64,000 nucleotides of DNA from contig NZ_CP046122.1 in assembly GCF_009707365.1 (NCBI RefSeq), forward strand, positions 2,356,001 to 2,420,000. The letters run 5' to 3'. The position numbers and the translations under genes are program-made. The notes beneath the pieces are model-generated. The model was not told the DNA's origin and made no database searches. It was given only the letters and a program-made list of their open reading frames with translations. Position 1 is the stretch's first letter. Every line of letters starts with the position of its first letter. Source of the DNA: Microlunatus sp. Gsoil 973. GTDB lineage: Bacteria; Actinomycetota; Actinomycetes; Propionibacteriales; Propionibacteriaceae. Shown here piece after piece: positions 8,444-16,867 of this stretch.

Positions 8444-9379
8444 TCAGCGATAGCGACCCACGGCGCGCCGCATCCGGTCCAACGCGGAACGCTCGTACTC
8501 AGCGGCCCGCACGCTGATGCAGGCCAGGTCGACGAAGAGGCACCAGAGGTCGCGGCGGTCGGCAAAGCTCGCGTCGATGGGTGCAATTTCGCGATATGCG
8601 TCGAACACCTCACGTGGGACCGGCTGGAAGTAGTCCAGCAGCATCAGGTCGATCTCCGGATGCCCGTAGTACGGCGCGGCGTCGGTCACCACGGCACCGG
8701 ATTCTGTGCTGATGAAGTTGTGTTGCTGCGCGTCACCGTGAAGAAGTGTCGGTCGCAACTCCGGCCCGCACAGCGACGGCAGCCGGTGGGTGAGACGTTC
8801 GATGTCACGACCAAGATCATCGGGAAGCAGTCCGGTGTCGATCGCGGACCTGAGGTGCGGAAGAACACGGCGTTCGACGTAGAACTCCGCCCAGGTGTCG
8901 GACGGGACCGGCTTGTTGTCCTGCGGCAGGGCGCCGAAGAAGCCGTCGAAGTCCTCGAGCCCGAAGTGCTCGCCATGCACCCGATGCACTGTTGCGAGGG
9001 TGCGGCCGATCGCCCGCCAGTCACCGCTGGTTCGCTCCTTCGGTGGCCGTTCGGACAGCGCCTCGGTCAGCAGAACGAATCCGCCGTCCACCTGCAGAGG
9101 GCCGGTTCCGATCCGCGTCGGAACCGTGATCCGGGCACGGTCCCGCAAGAGTGTCAGGCCGTTGATCTCCGCTTGGAGCGTCTGTGTCGCGTTGTCGCTG
9201 GTGTCGAGCTTGGCGAAGACCGAGATGGGTCGGCCCTGCAGGACGCCGCACGGGTGTGATGCACGGCTGTTCAGGTCGGTGAATCCCTGTGTCACCCACC
9301 GTTGTCCCAGATGATCAGACATCGCACGCTCGATGGCGCCCTTGACGCCCGGCTGCAACAACGGGTGTCCGGTGATCAT
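8444..9379 (-). CDS. Fructosamine kinase family protein
   Basis: A 311-residue protein kinase-fold small-molecule kinase. The catalytic loop is TLLHGDAQQHNF (His214-Gly-Asp216), and the metal-binding motif is VVTDAAPYYGHPEIDL; the YYGHPEIDL part is characteristic of the fructosamine-3-kinase family rather than of aminoglycoside kinases, although the DP of the family is DA here. It would phosphorylate glycated amines or a related sugar-amine. ATG 9379 is preceded by GGAAGGCAGG; GTG one codon earlier is possible. It follows the kinase at 9414-10337 in the same orientation with a 34-bp gap, so they are likely co-transcribed. Confidence 0.82.
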   Translation of the reverse strand: MITGHPLLQPGVKGAIERAMSDHLGQRWVTQGFTDLNSRASHPCGVLQGRPISVFAKLDTSDNATQTLQAEINGLTLLRDRARITVPTRIGTGPLQVDGGFVLLTEALSERPPKERTSGDWRAIGRTLATVHRVHGEHFGLEDFDGFFGALPQDNKPVPSDTWAEFYVERRVLPHLRSAIDTGLLPDDLGRDIERLTHRLPSLCGPELRPTLLHGDAQQHNFISTESGAVVTDAAPYYGHPEIDLMLLDYFQPVPREVFDAYREIAPIDASFADRRDLWCLFVDLACISVRAAEYERSALDRMRRAVGRYR

Positions 9380-9413
9380 CACGCCCTGCCTTCCGACATC
9401 GGAACGATCATGG

Positions 9414-10337
9414 TCACCCGGCCAGCGCCTCCAACTCCGGTAGCCGATCGTACATCTCGGGAAGTCCACGTACACCGGCCCACACGGCCTCGTGCGACAG
9501 GGCCAAGCCGGGCCCGGTGTTCGGCTCGACACCGGCAAGGCAGCGAAGGACGTTCCACCGGGTATGTCCCAGCCAGCCGCCGATCATGAAAGCGAACCAG
9601 CTCGGGCCGGGCGGCGGCAATTCACGGCCGCCGGCGACATAGCCGTCGAGAACCGACCGGAAGATGCCCGGCTCGATCGCGTCGAATCCCGGCCCTTTCG
9701 CCAGAGCCAGTGCCGTCGAGCCCAGTTCGCCGGACAGATCGAGCGGCCCGGAGAGTTCCCAGTCGAGCAGCACCGGTCTGCCGTCTCGTGCCAACAGATT
9801 CCAGGGCTGGATGTCCCGGTGGGTCAGCACGACCGGTCCCGGGGGTTGGCAGGTTTCGACGAAGTCGGCGATCGCCAGCAAGGTCTGGACGTTGCAGACC
9901 AACTCAGCGGCCCACGGCTGCCCGGTCGCCGATGCCCGGGCGGCGAGGTCGGGCCAGTCCCGTGGCATCGGTTCGTCGTCCGGAGGGTGGGGCCACTGCA
10001 CGTCGAGCGCATGAATTCTGGCAAGGATGGTGCCGATCTCGAACGCGTACGACTCCGAAACCGGCGCCTCAGGCATCGTGTCGGCTTCGACCCAGCGGTG
10101 GACGAGCGTCTCGGCGCTTGCCGAGATGGGTTCCGGCATCGGTATACCGGCGGCGAAGGCCGCCTGCTCGAACCGGAACACATCCGCGGCGTGATACGGC
10201 CACCGGCGGTCGGCGAGATTCAGCTCCTTCACCGCGAACGAGCCCTGATCGGTGTCGAGCCGGTACATCCGGTTGCCGAAGCCACCATGGACGCGGACCG
10301 GCGGCCCGACCGGGGTGCCGAGATGCGAGAGGTCCAC
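9414..10337 (-). CDS. Aminoglycoside phosphotransferase (APH) family protein
   Basis: A 307-residue APH-fold kinase. The catalytic loop THRDIQPWNLL is at residues 172-182 with Asp175 as the likely base, and the metal-binding DWE motif follows at 192 (LLDWELSGPLDL). The N-lobe lysine is in FAVKELN. The family includes resistance kinases, choline kinase-like and homoserine kinase-like enzymes, so the substrate is not determined. GTG 10337 begins the protein with no strong ribosome site visible. Upstream in the same orientation of transcription is the PPOX-family gene, 89 bp away. Confidence 0.82.
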   Translation of the reverse strand: MDLSHLGTPVGPPVRVHGGFGNRMYRLDTDQGSFAVKELNLADRRWPYHAADVFRFEQAAFAAGIPMPEPISASAETLVHRWVEADTMPEAPVSESYAFEIGTILARIHALDVQWPHPPDDEPMPRDWPDLAARASATGQPWAAELVCNVQTLLAIADFVETCQPPGPVVLTHRDIQPWNLLARDGRPVLLDWELSGPLDLSGELGSTALALAKGPGFDAIEPGIFRSVLDGYVAGGRELPPPGPSWFAFMIGGWLGHTRWNVLRCLAGVEPNTGPGLALSHEAVWAGVRGLPEMYDRLPELEALAG

Positions 10338-10426
10338 ATCCGCAATCTAGGGGTCCGCCGTTCACCCGAGCACCGTATTTTCGCCACAGGTGCGCGCCCC
10401 GGACCTTCCTGCGGCAAGGGCGTGGG

Positions 10427-10942
10427 TCACATCTCGACTCTTGTGGCATCCCCGACGTCGGGCTGCGTTCCGGTGACAGCCGCCTTCAGGTACTTCACTG
10501 CGGCGATGGGCCGCGGCGTGTCGATGGCTTGCAGTTCGGCGGACTCGGCGTGCACCTTCAGCAATGCTACGGCCGGGTCGTCACGGCCGCTTTCGAACCA
10601 CGCTTCGGCGGCGGTGTTCCAGAGCTCGTCGATCAGTGCCGGATCCTTGGTGATCGATGCCGAGCCGGCGATCGACAAGTAGTTGCCGCGGCTCTCGATG
10701 GCGACGTTGGTCGCCGGGTTGTTGCGTACCTGCTCGGTCTTGTCCGTCGGATCGGGTGTGAAGAAGTAGAGATCTCCGTCGAATCGGCGTTGTTGCAGGG
10801 CCAAGGGCCGACTGACGAGTGAACCGTCCGCTTCGATTGTGGTCACCACAGCGATCCGGGCATTCTCGATCACTTCGGCGACCGCTTGCCGATCCGCCTC
10901 GGCCCGCTCGTCGGGAGTGAGGTTCTCGTTCTGATCAGACAT
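10427..10942 (-). CDS. Pyridoxamine 5'-phosphate oxidase-family (general stress protein 26-like) protein
   Basis: A 171-residue split beta-barrel flavin-binding protein. The central part (ARIAVVTTIEADGSLVSRPL and GDLYFFTPDPTDKTEQVRNN) matches the GSP26/PNPOx-like group, which binds FMN or F420 and is associated with general stress, often with no known substrate. ATG 10942 is chosen because the upstream in-frame codons lie in the next intergenic region; the ribosome site is weak. It precedes the APH gene in the same orientation. Confidence 0.82.
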   Translation of the reverse strand: MSDQNENLTPDERAEADRQAVAEVIENARIAVVTTIEADGSLVSRPLALQQRRFDGDLYFFTPDPTDKTEQVRNNPATNVAIESRGNYLSIAGSASITKDPALIDELWNTAAEAWFESGRDDPAVALLKVHAESAELQAIDTPRPIAAVKYLKAAVTGTQPDVGDATRVEM

Positions 10943-11659
10943 GCCCGGGAGGTACCCGCTCCGACCCGAGCCACTCGGGTGTGATGTTCCGGAGGCGGAG
11001 CACCGACTTGGCGTGCCCCCACCGATCACCGCCCCTCCGACTCAACCGCGCTGGGAGATCGGCTCCCGGGCCCGGGGCACGGTGAGGCCGCGTACGAACG
11101 CTGTCGACCGCCGGACGCGACACTCCGACATCGACGGCGAGCGCCGGTCGGTTGTTCAGTCGTCGCAGCGCCGCCGCAGTCGCCGGAGTTCCGGACCGTC
11201 CAGACGCCACGGAACAAGATCATCTTCCGGGTCGGTTGCAGGGTGTTCGCCGGGACTCCAGGATCGCGAAGCCCGGCGGGAAGCCCATCGACAAGCCGAA
11301 GGTGATCATCAGCCGCTGTCGCCGTCTGCCCTGGCCGGCGGCGTGCCTGCGGATCGTTCGGTTCTCTCCGGGTCGCCGACTTCGGCGCGGAGATGGCATG
11401 AGCATGGCAGGGTGCTCCTCGATGAGATGATCTGCGGTTCATGACTGATGTGCGGGGTGCGTCATCGCGAAGGTCGGCCAACGACGTCATCGCGTGCGGC
11501 GTGGAAGGGCGAGACATTGCCGCCCTTGATCATCCCGGTGTGTTATCGACGGTAGATCGTCGATCCCCACCCAGCAACCGAATATCGGCGGTCCCGTTGC
11601 CCTGGCAGAGGGGATTCCGCGCGTCGAGCAATCGCGGTTGGTGTGGCACTGTGCTGGAC
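10943..11659. other. 717-bp region without an assigned gene
   Basis: Between the start of the PPOX-family gene and the AAC(3)-like gene I find no frame with recognisable content. Open frames exist on both strands but have arginine and serine-rich low-complexity translations typical of non-coding high-GC DNA, and the frame leading into the AAC(3)-like gene contains no conserved sequence before ATG 11660. It must hold the promoters of both divergent neighbours. It could be decayed coding sequence. Confidence 0.45.
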
Positions 11660-12502
11660 ATGATCGTGCCAAAGGACCTGTTGGATCGACCCGGGTACGT
11701 CCCGGTGACCCGTTCGCGACTTGCCGACACGCTGGTCGACCTCGGCGTCCGTCGGGATGGCGTGCTCATGGTGCACGTCCGGATGTCGGCGCTGGGTTGG
11801 ATGGTCGGCGGCATGGATGCGATCGTCTGGGCACTGCGCGACGTGGTCGGCCCCGACGGCACGCTGCTCGCCTTGACGGGTTGGGAGGACAGCCCGTACC
11901 ACGTTCCGGGCTGGCCGCCCGATTGGCAGCAGGCGTACCGGGACCAACCACCCTTCGACCCCGGCGTGTCGGCCGCGCGACGCGAGTTCGGCCGTTTCCC
12001 CGAGCGGCTTCGCACCTGGCCACGGGCCCGGCGGAGCAACCATCCCGAAGTGAGTTTCGCAGCCGTCGGACCGGCGGCAGCGGACCTGTTGGCGGAGCCG
12101 GGCGACGATGATCCGTGGGGACCCGACGGGCCGCTCGGGAGACTGGTGGCTGCCGACGGACAAGTCCTGCTGATCGGCCCGATCAAGACCCTGACCCTCT
12201 GTCATCACGCGGAGGCCATCGCCCGGGTGGAAGGCAAGCGCTACCACGACTACACCGCGCCGATCCGAGTCGACGGCGCCGTCGAGTGGCGTCACTACCG
12301 CACGCTCGACACCTTCTACGGCACCCTCCCCTATTGGGAACGGGACGATCTGGCCATCGACGGTTGGGTTGCCACGCTGACTGATCAAGCGATCGCCGCC
12401 GGGGCAACGAAACACGGCACCATCGACGAGTGCCGGCTGATGCTGGTCGACGCACCCCGGGCAACCGCGGCGATCAAGGACTGGATCGAAGCGAACTTCT
12501 AA
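11660..12502 (+). CDS. Aminoglycoside N(3)-acetyltransferase family protein
   Basis: A 280-residue member of the AAC(3)/YokD family, close to the usual 260-290 length. Family landmarks are the N-terminal GVRRDGVLMVHVRMSALGWM block, the SNHPEVSFAAVG stretch with the conserved His-Pro, and DPWGPDGPLGRL followed by VLLIG. These enzymes transfer acetyl from acetyl-CoA to an amino group; AAC(3) members give aminoglycoside resistance, but chromosomal homologues often have unknown substrates. Starting at ATG 11660 gives the standard N-terminus. The 3' end overlaps the convergent Nudix gene by 4 bp. Confidence 0.88.
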   Translation: MIVPKDLLDRPGYVPVTRSRLADTLVDLGVRRDGVLMVHVRMSALGWMVGGMDAIVWALRDVVGPDGTLLALTGWEDSPYHVPGWPPDWQQAYRDQPPFDPGVSAARREFGRFPERLRTWPRARRSNHPEVSFAAVGPAAADLLAEPGDDDPWGPDGPLGRLVAADGQVLLIGPIKTLTLCHHAEAIARVEGKRYHDYTAPIRVDGAVEWRHYRTLDTFYGTLPYWERDDLAIDGWVATLTDQAIAAGATKHGTIDECRLMLVDAPRATAAIKDWIEANF

Positions 12503-13035
12503 CCAGGTAAGCGAACCAGCGGCCCGTCGGTGCGCCGGTTCAGGTCCCACAGCGAGAACGTCGGCGGGCTGCAGGGCGGCTGGCGTAGAAAGTCGGCCGT
12601 GGATTGCGAGCCGGGGAACACACCGGCACCCAGGACCAGGTCGATCGCCTCCGGCACGGCCACGAACCGTGCCTCGATGATCAAGCCGTCGGGATCGTCC
12701 GGGGTGAACCGGTCACCGGGGACGTCCACGAGGTCGACATGGAAGGCCAGGAACAGCAGCGGCTGATCCCGCCCGGGCGCATAGTGCTGCGTCGCGAACG
12801 CCAAGGAGCCGACCGACTGCACCACCAGCCCGGTCTCCTCCCCGACTTCCCGCTTGACTGCGGCATCAAGCAGTTCACCCCGCTCGAGACGACCCCCGGG
12901 AATCGTCCACTGATCGGGACCTTCCCCGCCGAGAGTGTGCTCGTGCACCAACAAGATCGCGTCGTCGCGACGGGCCACCCCGCCGACGACCATCGCGGCA
13001 GAGGTCCAGCCGTCCCTCACAGAATTGATCATCAT
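12499..13035 (-). CDS. Nudix hydrolase
   Basis: A 178-residue protein with a complete Nudix box, GGRLERGELLDAAVKREVGE followed by ETGL, which fits GX5EX7REUXEEXGU and coordinates the metal used to cleave nucleoside diphosphates linked to another moiety. Substrate not predictable. Two adjacent ATG codons (13035 and 13032) are possible; the ribosome site GGAGG is 3 or 6 bases away, so 13032 may be the true start. The gene converges on, and slightly overlaps, the AAC(3)-like gene, and diverges from the Gfo/Idh/MocA gene. Confidence 0.9.
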   Translation of the reverse strand: MMINSVRDGWTSAAMVVGGVARRDDAILLVHEHTLGGEGPDQWTIPGGRLERGELLDAAVKREVGEETGLVVQSVGSLAFATQHYAPGRDQPLLFLAFHVDLVDVPGDRFTPDDPDGLIIEARFVAVPEAIDLVLGAGVFPGSQSTADFLRQPPCSPPTFSLWDLNRRTDGPLVRLPG

Positions 13036-13131
13036 CAACCTCCAACCCGCACGATAGGCCCGCACGACATGTGAACGGGCGAACCTCCGCCAACACCTGC
13101 CACACGCCACCCGATCTCATAGAGTCGGCCC

Positions 13132-14136
13132 GTGGATCGAAATCGAGTCATTCGCTGGGGTATCGCCGGACCAGGACGGATCGCCGACTCCGAGGCGGCC
13201 GACTTCGGGCTGGTGCCCGATGCCGCCCTCCTCGCCGTCGGGTCGCGTTCCGTTGACCGCGCACGGGTGTTCGCTCTGCGGCACGACATCCCGCGGGCGT
13301 ACGGCAGCTACCGGGAACTGGTCAACGACCCCGACCTGGACGTCGTCTACATCACCACTCCCCACCCCCAGCACCTGGCTATCGCCCGTGCGGCGATCAA
13401 GAACGGCAAGGCGGTGTTGGTGGAGAAGACGTTCGCCGCGACCGTCGCTGGCGCCGAAGAACTCCGTGGGCTGGCCCGGGCGGAGAACGTCTTCGCCATG
13501 GAGGCGATGTGGACCCGGTTCCTGCCCGCCTATGTCACCATCCGCGAGCTGATCAAGGACGGTGCGATCGGCGAAGTGCGGCAGGTCCAGGCCGATCTCG
13601 GAGTGGATCGTCGGTATGATCCCAAGGATCGGCTGTACGACCCGGCCCAGGGTGGCGGCGCGATGCTCGACCTTGGCGTCTACCTGGTCTCGTTCGCCCA
13701 GCACTTCCTCGGCGTGCCCGACCGGATCATGATCAACGGGTCGCTGGCAGAGACCGGCGTTGATCGTGAGTTCGGTCTGTTGCTCGGCTACGACGACGGG
13801 CGGTCTGCCGCGCTGCTCGGGTCGATCCGCAACGCCTCGGCCGGCTCGGCCCGGATCGTCGGTACGCAGGGCTGGATCGATCTGCCTCCGCGGTTCCATC
13901 ATCCGAGCGGAATCGTGCTGCACCAGAAGGGGAAGGACCCGCAGACCTTCGACCTGCAGCCGCTGGGTCACGGCTATCCGCACCAGTTCATCGAGGTGGG
14001 CGACCGGATCCGGGACGGACAGACCGAGAGCCCGATCATGCCGCTGGACGACACGGTCGCGGTGCAGCGGATCCTGAACGCCGGGTGCGAGCAACTCGGT
14101 GTCTTCCATCACGAGGACGAGACGGTCGACGTCTGA
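13132..14136 (+). CDS. Gfo/Idh/MocA-family oxidoreductase
   Basis: A 334-residue NAD(P)-dependent dehydrogenase. The N-terminal Rossmann fold starts IRWGIAGPGRIA, followed by the family motif VLVEKTFA, where the usual EKP is EKT, as in the trans-1,2-dihydrobenzenediol dehydrogenase-like subgroup. The second half (GGGAMLDLGVYLVSFAQHFLG) is the C-terminal alpha/beta domain with the conserved aspartate and Gly-rich turn. It probably acts on a sugar, inositol or related polyol. GTG 13132 fits the family N-terminus. Monocistronic, divergent from the Nudix gene 96 bp away. Confidence 0.9.
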   Translation: MDRNRVIRWGIAGPGRIADSEAADFGLVPDAALLAVGSRSVDRARVFALRHDIPRAYGSYRELVNDPDLDVVYITTPHPQHLAIARAAIKNGKAVLVEKTFAATVAGAEELRGLARAENVFAMEAMWTRFLPAYVTIRELIKDGAIGEVRQVQADLGVDRRYDPKDRLYDPAQGGGAMLDLGVYLVSFAQHFLGVPDRIMINGSLAETGVDREFGLLLGYDDGRSAALLGSIRNASAGSARIVGTQGWIDLPPRFHHPSGIVLHQKGKDPQTFDLQPLGHGYPHQFIEVGDRIRDGQTESPIMPLDDTVAVQRILNAGCEQLGVFHHEDETVDV

Positions 14137-14221
14137 CCCGGTTAACCGAAGCTGTGAGCGACTCGGTGCCGGGCGTGCGGAGGATCAAAGTGGGAGGGAC
14201 GAATCCGCTGAGAGGTTGATC

Positions 14222-14776
14222 ATGCCTACCCCACCCACCGTCCGTGTCGTCGCCGAGGAACTCAGGAACCGGCCGGCGCCGACTCCACCCGAGGGCATGG
14301 TGCGGCTCGGTGCTGCGGCCGGCGCAGGGGCGGGCTTCGGCGGCACCCTGTTCTACATCCTGTGCTCGGTGCTGCTCGGCGTGAGCGTGGGGAGTTCCGG
14401 TACGGCGGACCAGTCGCTGATCCCGCAGACCGCCCGCTGGGTGAGTTACCTGCTGGCCTTCGCCGTCTACGGTACGGTGACGTCGGTGGTCTTCGGGGCC
14501 CTGCTCGGCGCCTTCAACGGTCTTATCCAGCGCCGGCTCTGGGCCAGCCGCTCGCCGCTGTTGTCCTGGGTGGTCGGAACGGTGATCAACTTCGTCCTGG
14601 TCTTCCTGGTGCACCTACTGCTGGACTCCCGCGGGTTCAGCACTCAGCTGGCGGTCCAGCTCCGCTTCGTCACCATTCCGAGCATGCTGTTCGTCCTCGA
14701 GGGCGGCGTGGTCGGCGTGTGGATCGCCAACCAGGCGCAACGTTCCGCCGCGGCGGACGCCAGGACCGGCCGCTAA
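14222..14776 (+). CDS. Four-helix integral membrane protein of unknown function
   Basis: A 184-residue protein with a short cytoplasmic proline-rich N-terminus and about four hydrophobic segments: near residues 26-55 (GAAAGAGAGFGGTLFYILCS), 70-100, 120-142 and 150-170. No catalytic motif or known domain is recognised. ATG 14222 is preceded by GAGAGG. The stop codon overlaps by 4 bp the 3' end of the converging kinase remnant. I cannot assign a function. Confidence 0.7.
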   Translation: MPTPPTVRVVAEELRNRPAPTPPEGMVRLGAAAGAGAGFGGTLFYILCSVLLGVSVGSSGTADQSLIPQTARWVSYLLAFAVYGTVTSVVFGALLGAFNGLIQRRLWASRSPLLSWVVGTVINFVLVFLVHLLLDSRGFSTQLAVQLRFVTIPSMLFVLEGGVVGVWIANQAQRSAAADARTGR

Positions 14777-15643
14777 CCGCCACGCAGCAGGCGGTTGATC
14801 TCCGCCGACCCGACCAGCCGGTCCAGCGCATCCTGGTCCTCCCGCCAGGACTGCGCGGACTGGTGTACCGCCCAGATCGCTGCCCACGCGCGGGCGCGTT
14901 CCGGCTCGACCCCGGTCCGGACAGCCAGCGTTTCAGCAGCCGGCAAGATCGACTCCGCAGCCAGGTAGGCGGCGAACGCGCCCACCTCGCAGGCGGGGTC
15001 GCCGATCATCGGCAGCGGGTCGAGGCTGCGCCAACCCACTGGGGCGGTCCGGTCGCGTACCAGATTCTTGGTGAGGAAATCCCCGTGCAGCAGGACGGGT
15101 CCGCCGGTAGTGGCGATCAGTTCAGCGGCTGCGCTGCGGGCAACGGCAAGCCGATCCAGACCGGTCGAGCCGCGGTCGGGCCGGCCGCGCACCGCCCGTT
15201 CGTACGCCGCATCCTCCTGTGCGACGGCTTCCTCTCTCGGGTAGACCTCGGCCAGTCCCGGAAAGTCGTAGTCGCTCGGCTCGGCCCGCCAGAGCCTGCG
15301 CAGCAACTCGGCAGCGATTTCGACGAGGCCGTCCGGCGCCAGTCGCGGGGTCCGGGAGGCGTTTGTTCCCGGCCGGGTCACGGACCAACAACAGCGCGTG
15401 CGGTGTTGCGTCGACCAGCAGAACCGCTGCCCCGGTGTCCCGCCACACGGTCAACGCAGCAGCCTCCGCGGCCGTCGCCTCGACCGCGTCGGCGCGCGCC
15501 TGCGGCACCTTGACCACCAGATCACGACCGAGACGATCTGTGGCTGCGTACACAGCGGACCGCGTTCCACCGGCGAGTCGCTCGCCGAGGGTGAGCTTCC
15601 AGTATCGTGCAGCGTTCGTGAGCTGTTGGTCCGGTGCGTCCAT
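14773..15643 (-). pseudogene. APH(6)/streptomycin 6-kinase-like gene with a frameshift
   Basis: Two overlapping frames together give one aminoglycoside/hydroxyurea kinase of about 280 residues. The first (from ATG 15643) carries the N-lobe: WKLTLGERLAGGTRSAVYAA, the Lys in LVVKVPQ and ALLLVRD. The second carries the C-lobe: VLLHGDFLTKNLV catalytic loop and the LDPLPMIGDPACEVG metal-binding motif of the APH(6) family. The switch falls near 15368-15385 in a run rich in C and G (ACCCGGCCGGG), consistent with one extra base. Either the gene is inactive or the base is a sequencing error; the remainder of both halves is well conserved, which favours a recent event or an error. Confidence 0.8.
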
Positions 15644-15650
15644 GGCGAGC

Positions 15651-16007
15651 TCAGTAGTACTGGACGAGGCAGAACTCGTTGCCCTCCGGATCGCGCATGA
15701 TCACCACGACGCCCTCGTCGTAGTCATGGCGCTCGCCGGTCGGCGATCCACCCAGTTCGATCACCCGGGCGATTCCGCGATCGATGTCGTCCACCGAGAC
15801 GTCGAGATGCAACCGCACTTTGCCCTTCCTGGGTTCGGAAACCGGTTGGAAGCTGATCTCCGGCAGCGCATCCTGGCGACCGATCCGTGCCCACCCGGGC
15901 AGCGGATCCTCATCGGTGGCGAGCCCGAGGAGCGTACCCCAGAAGGAAGCCAGTCGGTGCGGATCGGTGCAGTCGATGGTCACCCCGACCCAACGGTTGG
16001 CTGCCAT
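15651..16007 (-). CDS. VOC-superfamily (glyoxalase/bleomycin-resistance-like) protein
   Basis: A 118-residue single VOC domain with the paired beta-alpha-beta-beta-beta layout: GVTIDCTDPHRLASFWGTLLG at the N-terminus and VVIMRDPEGNEFCLVQYY at the C-terminus, the latter containing the metal-ligand-type Glu. Such proteins are lyases, isomerases or drug-binding proteins; no specific role can be assigned. ATG 16007 has AAGGTG 8 bases upstream; an in-frame ATG at 16013 is too close to that site. It lies immediately upstream of the frameshifted kinase on the same strand (7-bp gap). Confidence 0.85.
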   Translation of the reverse strand: MAANRWVGVTIDCTDPHRLASFWGTLLGLATDEDPLPGWARIGRQDALPEISFQPVSEPRKGKVRLHLDVSVDDIDRGIARVIELGGSPTGERHDYDEGVVVIMRDPEGNEFCLVQYY

Positions 16008-16023
16008 GATCATCGCACCTTGA

Positions 16024-16857
16024 TCATGAGCGGCCGATGGTGCGGGCCAGATGGTCCTGTACCGCGGCCGCCAGCTCCTCCGGATACTGGGCTCCGACGC
16101 GTTCGACAGCGGCCCGGCCGTGGGTCGCCATCGCATCGCAGAGCCACAGCCCTGCTGCCACCAGACTTTCCGGGTCCGCCCGGTATGCAGGCACGGCCTG
16201 CAGGATCCTGCGCTGCTCCTCGGTCAGTTGGCTGTTGAACCTTTTCGCGCCCATCGGCGGCAGTGGCTGATTGCTTTCGATGAGAAGGTCGAGCAGCAGC
16301 CGTGCGGCCAGGTCGACCCCGGATCGAGCCACTAGGAAGTCCTTACGGTCGTTGATCATGGCCGGGGAGATCGACTGGACCCGCCAGAACTCCGAGACCA
16401 GGTTGTTGATCTTGTCCCGATCCGGACCGGGACCGTCCACCTGGTCCGGGATGCCGGCGTTCAGACCGTCGCGGTCGAAGACCGCGACCCTCGTTCGGAA
16501 CGGGGAATCTGCCAGCGCACCCACCCGCTCGGCGACCACATCGAGTCGACACATCTGTGGAGTGAGCGAGGTGACGATCAGAACCGCGGCCGCCGGGATC
16601 CGCTTGGCGAGCAAGGTCGGGGTTGCCGTCGCCAGCCACTCCTGCCACTCGGCGGCGAACGTTTCGTAGGCGTCGTCGTCGACCGCGAGCAGCAGATCGA
16701 GGTCGGAACCGCCGTCTGCGTTGCCGCGGGCGAGCGATCCGGACAGCCAGAGCCCTCGGATCCGTTCATCGGGCTCGCAGACGGCGAGCACCTGTCGGTA
16801 CAGCTGGTGATAGGTCTCGGGCAACGGAGCCAGGGCGTCCTCGACAGTCAGCGTCAC
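16024..16857 (-). CDS. Nucleotidyltransferase-fold protein, paralogue of the 1.4-kb gene
   Basis: A 277-residue member of the same nucleotidyltransferase group as the protein at 1395-2186. The signature is LWLSGSLARG followed by GGSDLDLLL, with Asp52 and Asp54 as likely metal ligands. The helical C-terminal half with NDRKDFLVARSGVDLAARLL and MGAKRFNSQLT resembles that paralogue in layout. GTG 16857 lies 11 bp after the stop of the LacI-type regulator gene, so the two are probably translated from one mRNA. The substrate is unknown; small-molecule adenylylation is a family-level guess. Confidence 0.78.
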   Translation of the reverse strand: MTLTVEDALAPLPETYHQLYRQVLAVCEPDERIRGLWLSGSLARGNADGGSDLDLLLAVDDDAYETFAAEWQEWLATATPTLLAKRIPAAAVLIVTSLTPQMCRLDVVAERVGALADSPFRTRVAVFDRDGLNAGIPDQVDGPGPDRDKINNLVSEFWRVQSISPAMINDRKDFLVARSGVDLAARLLLDLLIESNQPLPPMGAKRFNSQLTEEQRRILQAVPAYRADPESLVAAGLWLCDAMATHGRAAVERVGAQYPEELAAAVQDHLARTIGRS

Positions 16858-16867
16858 CGAACCGAGG

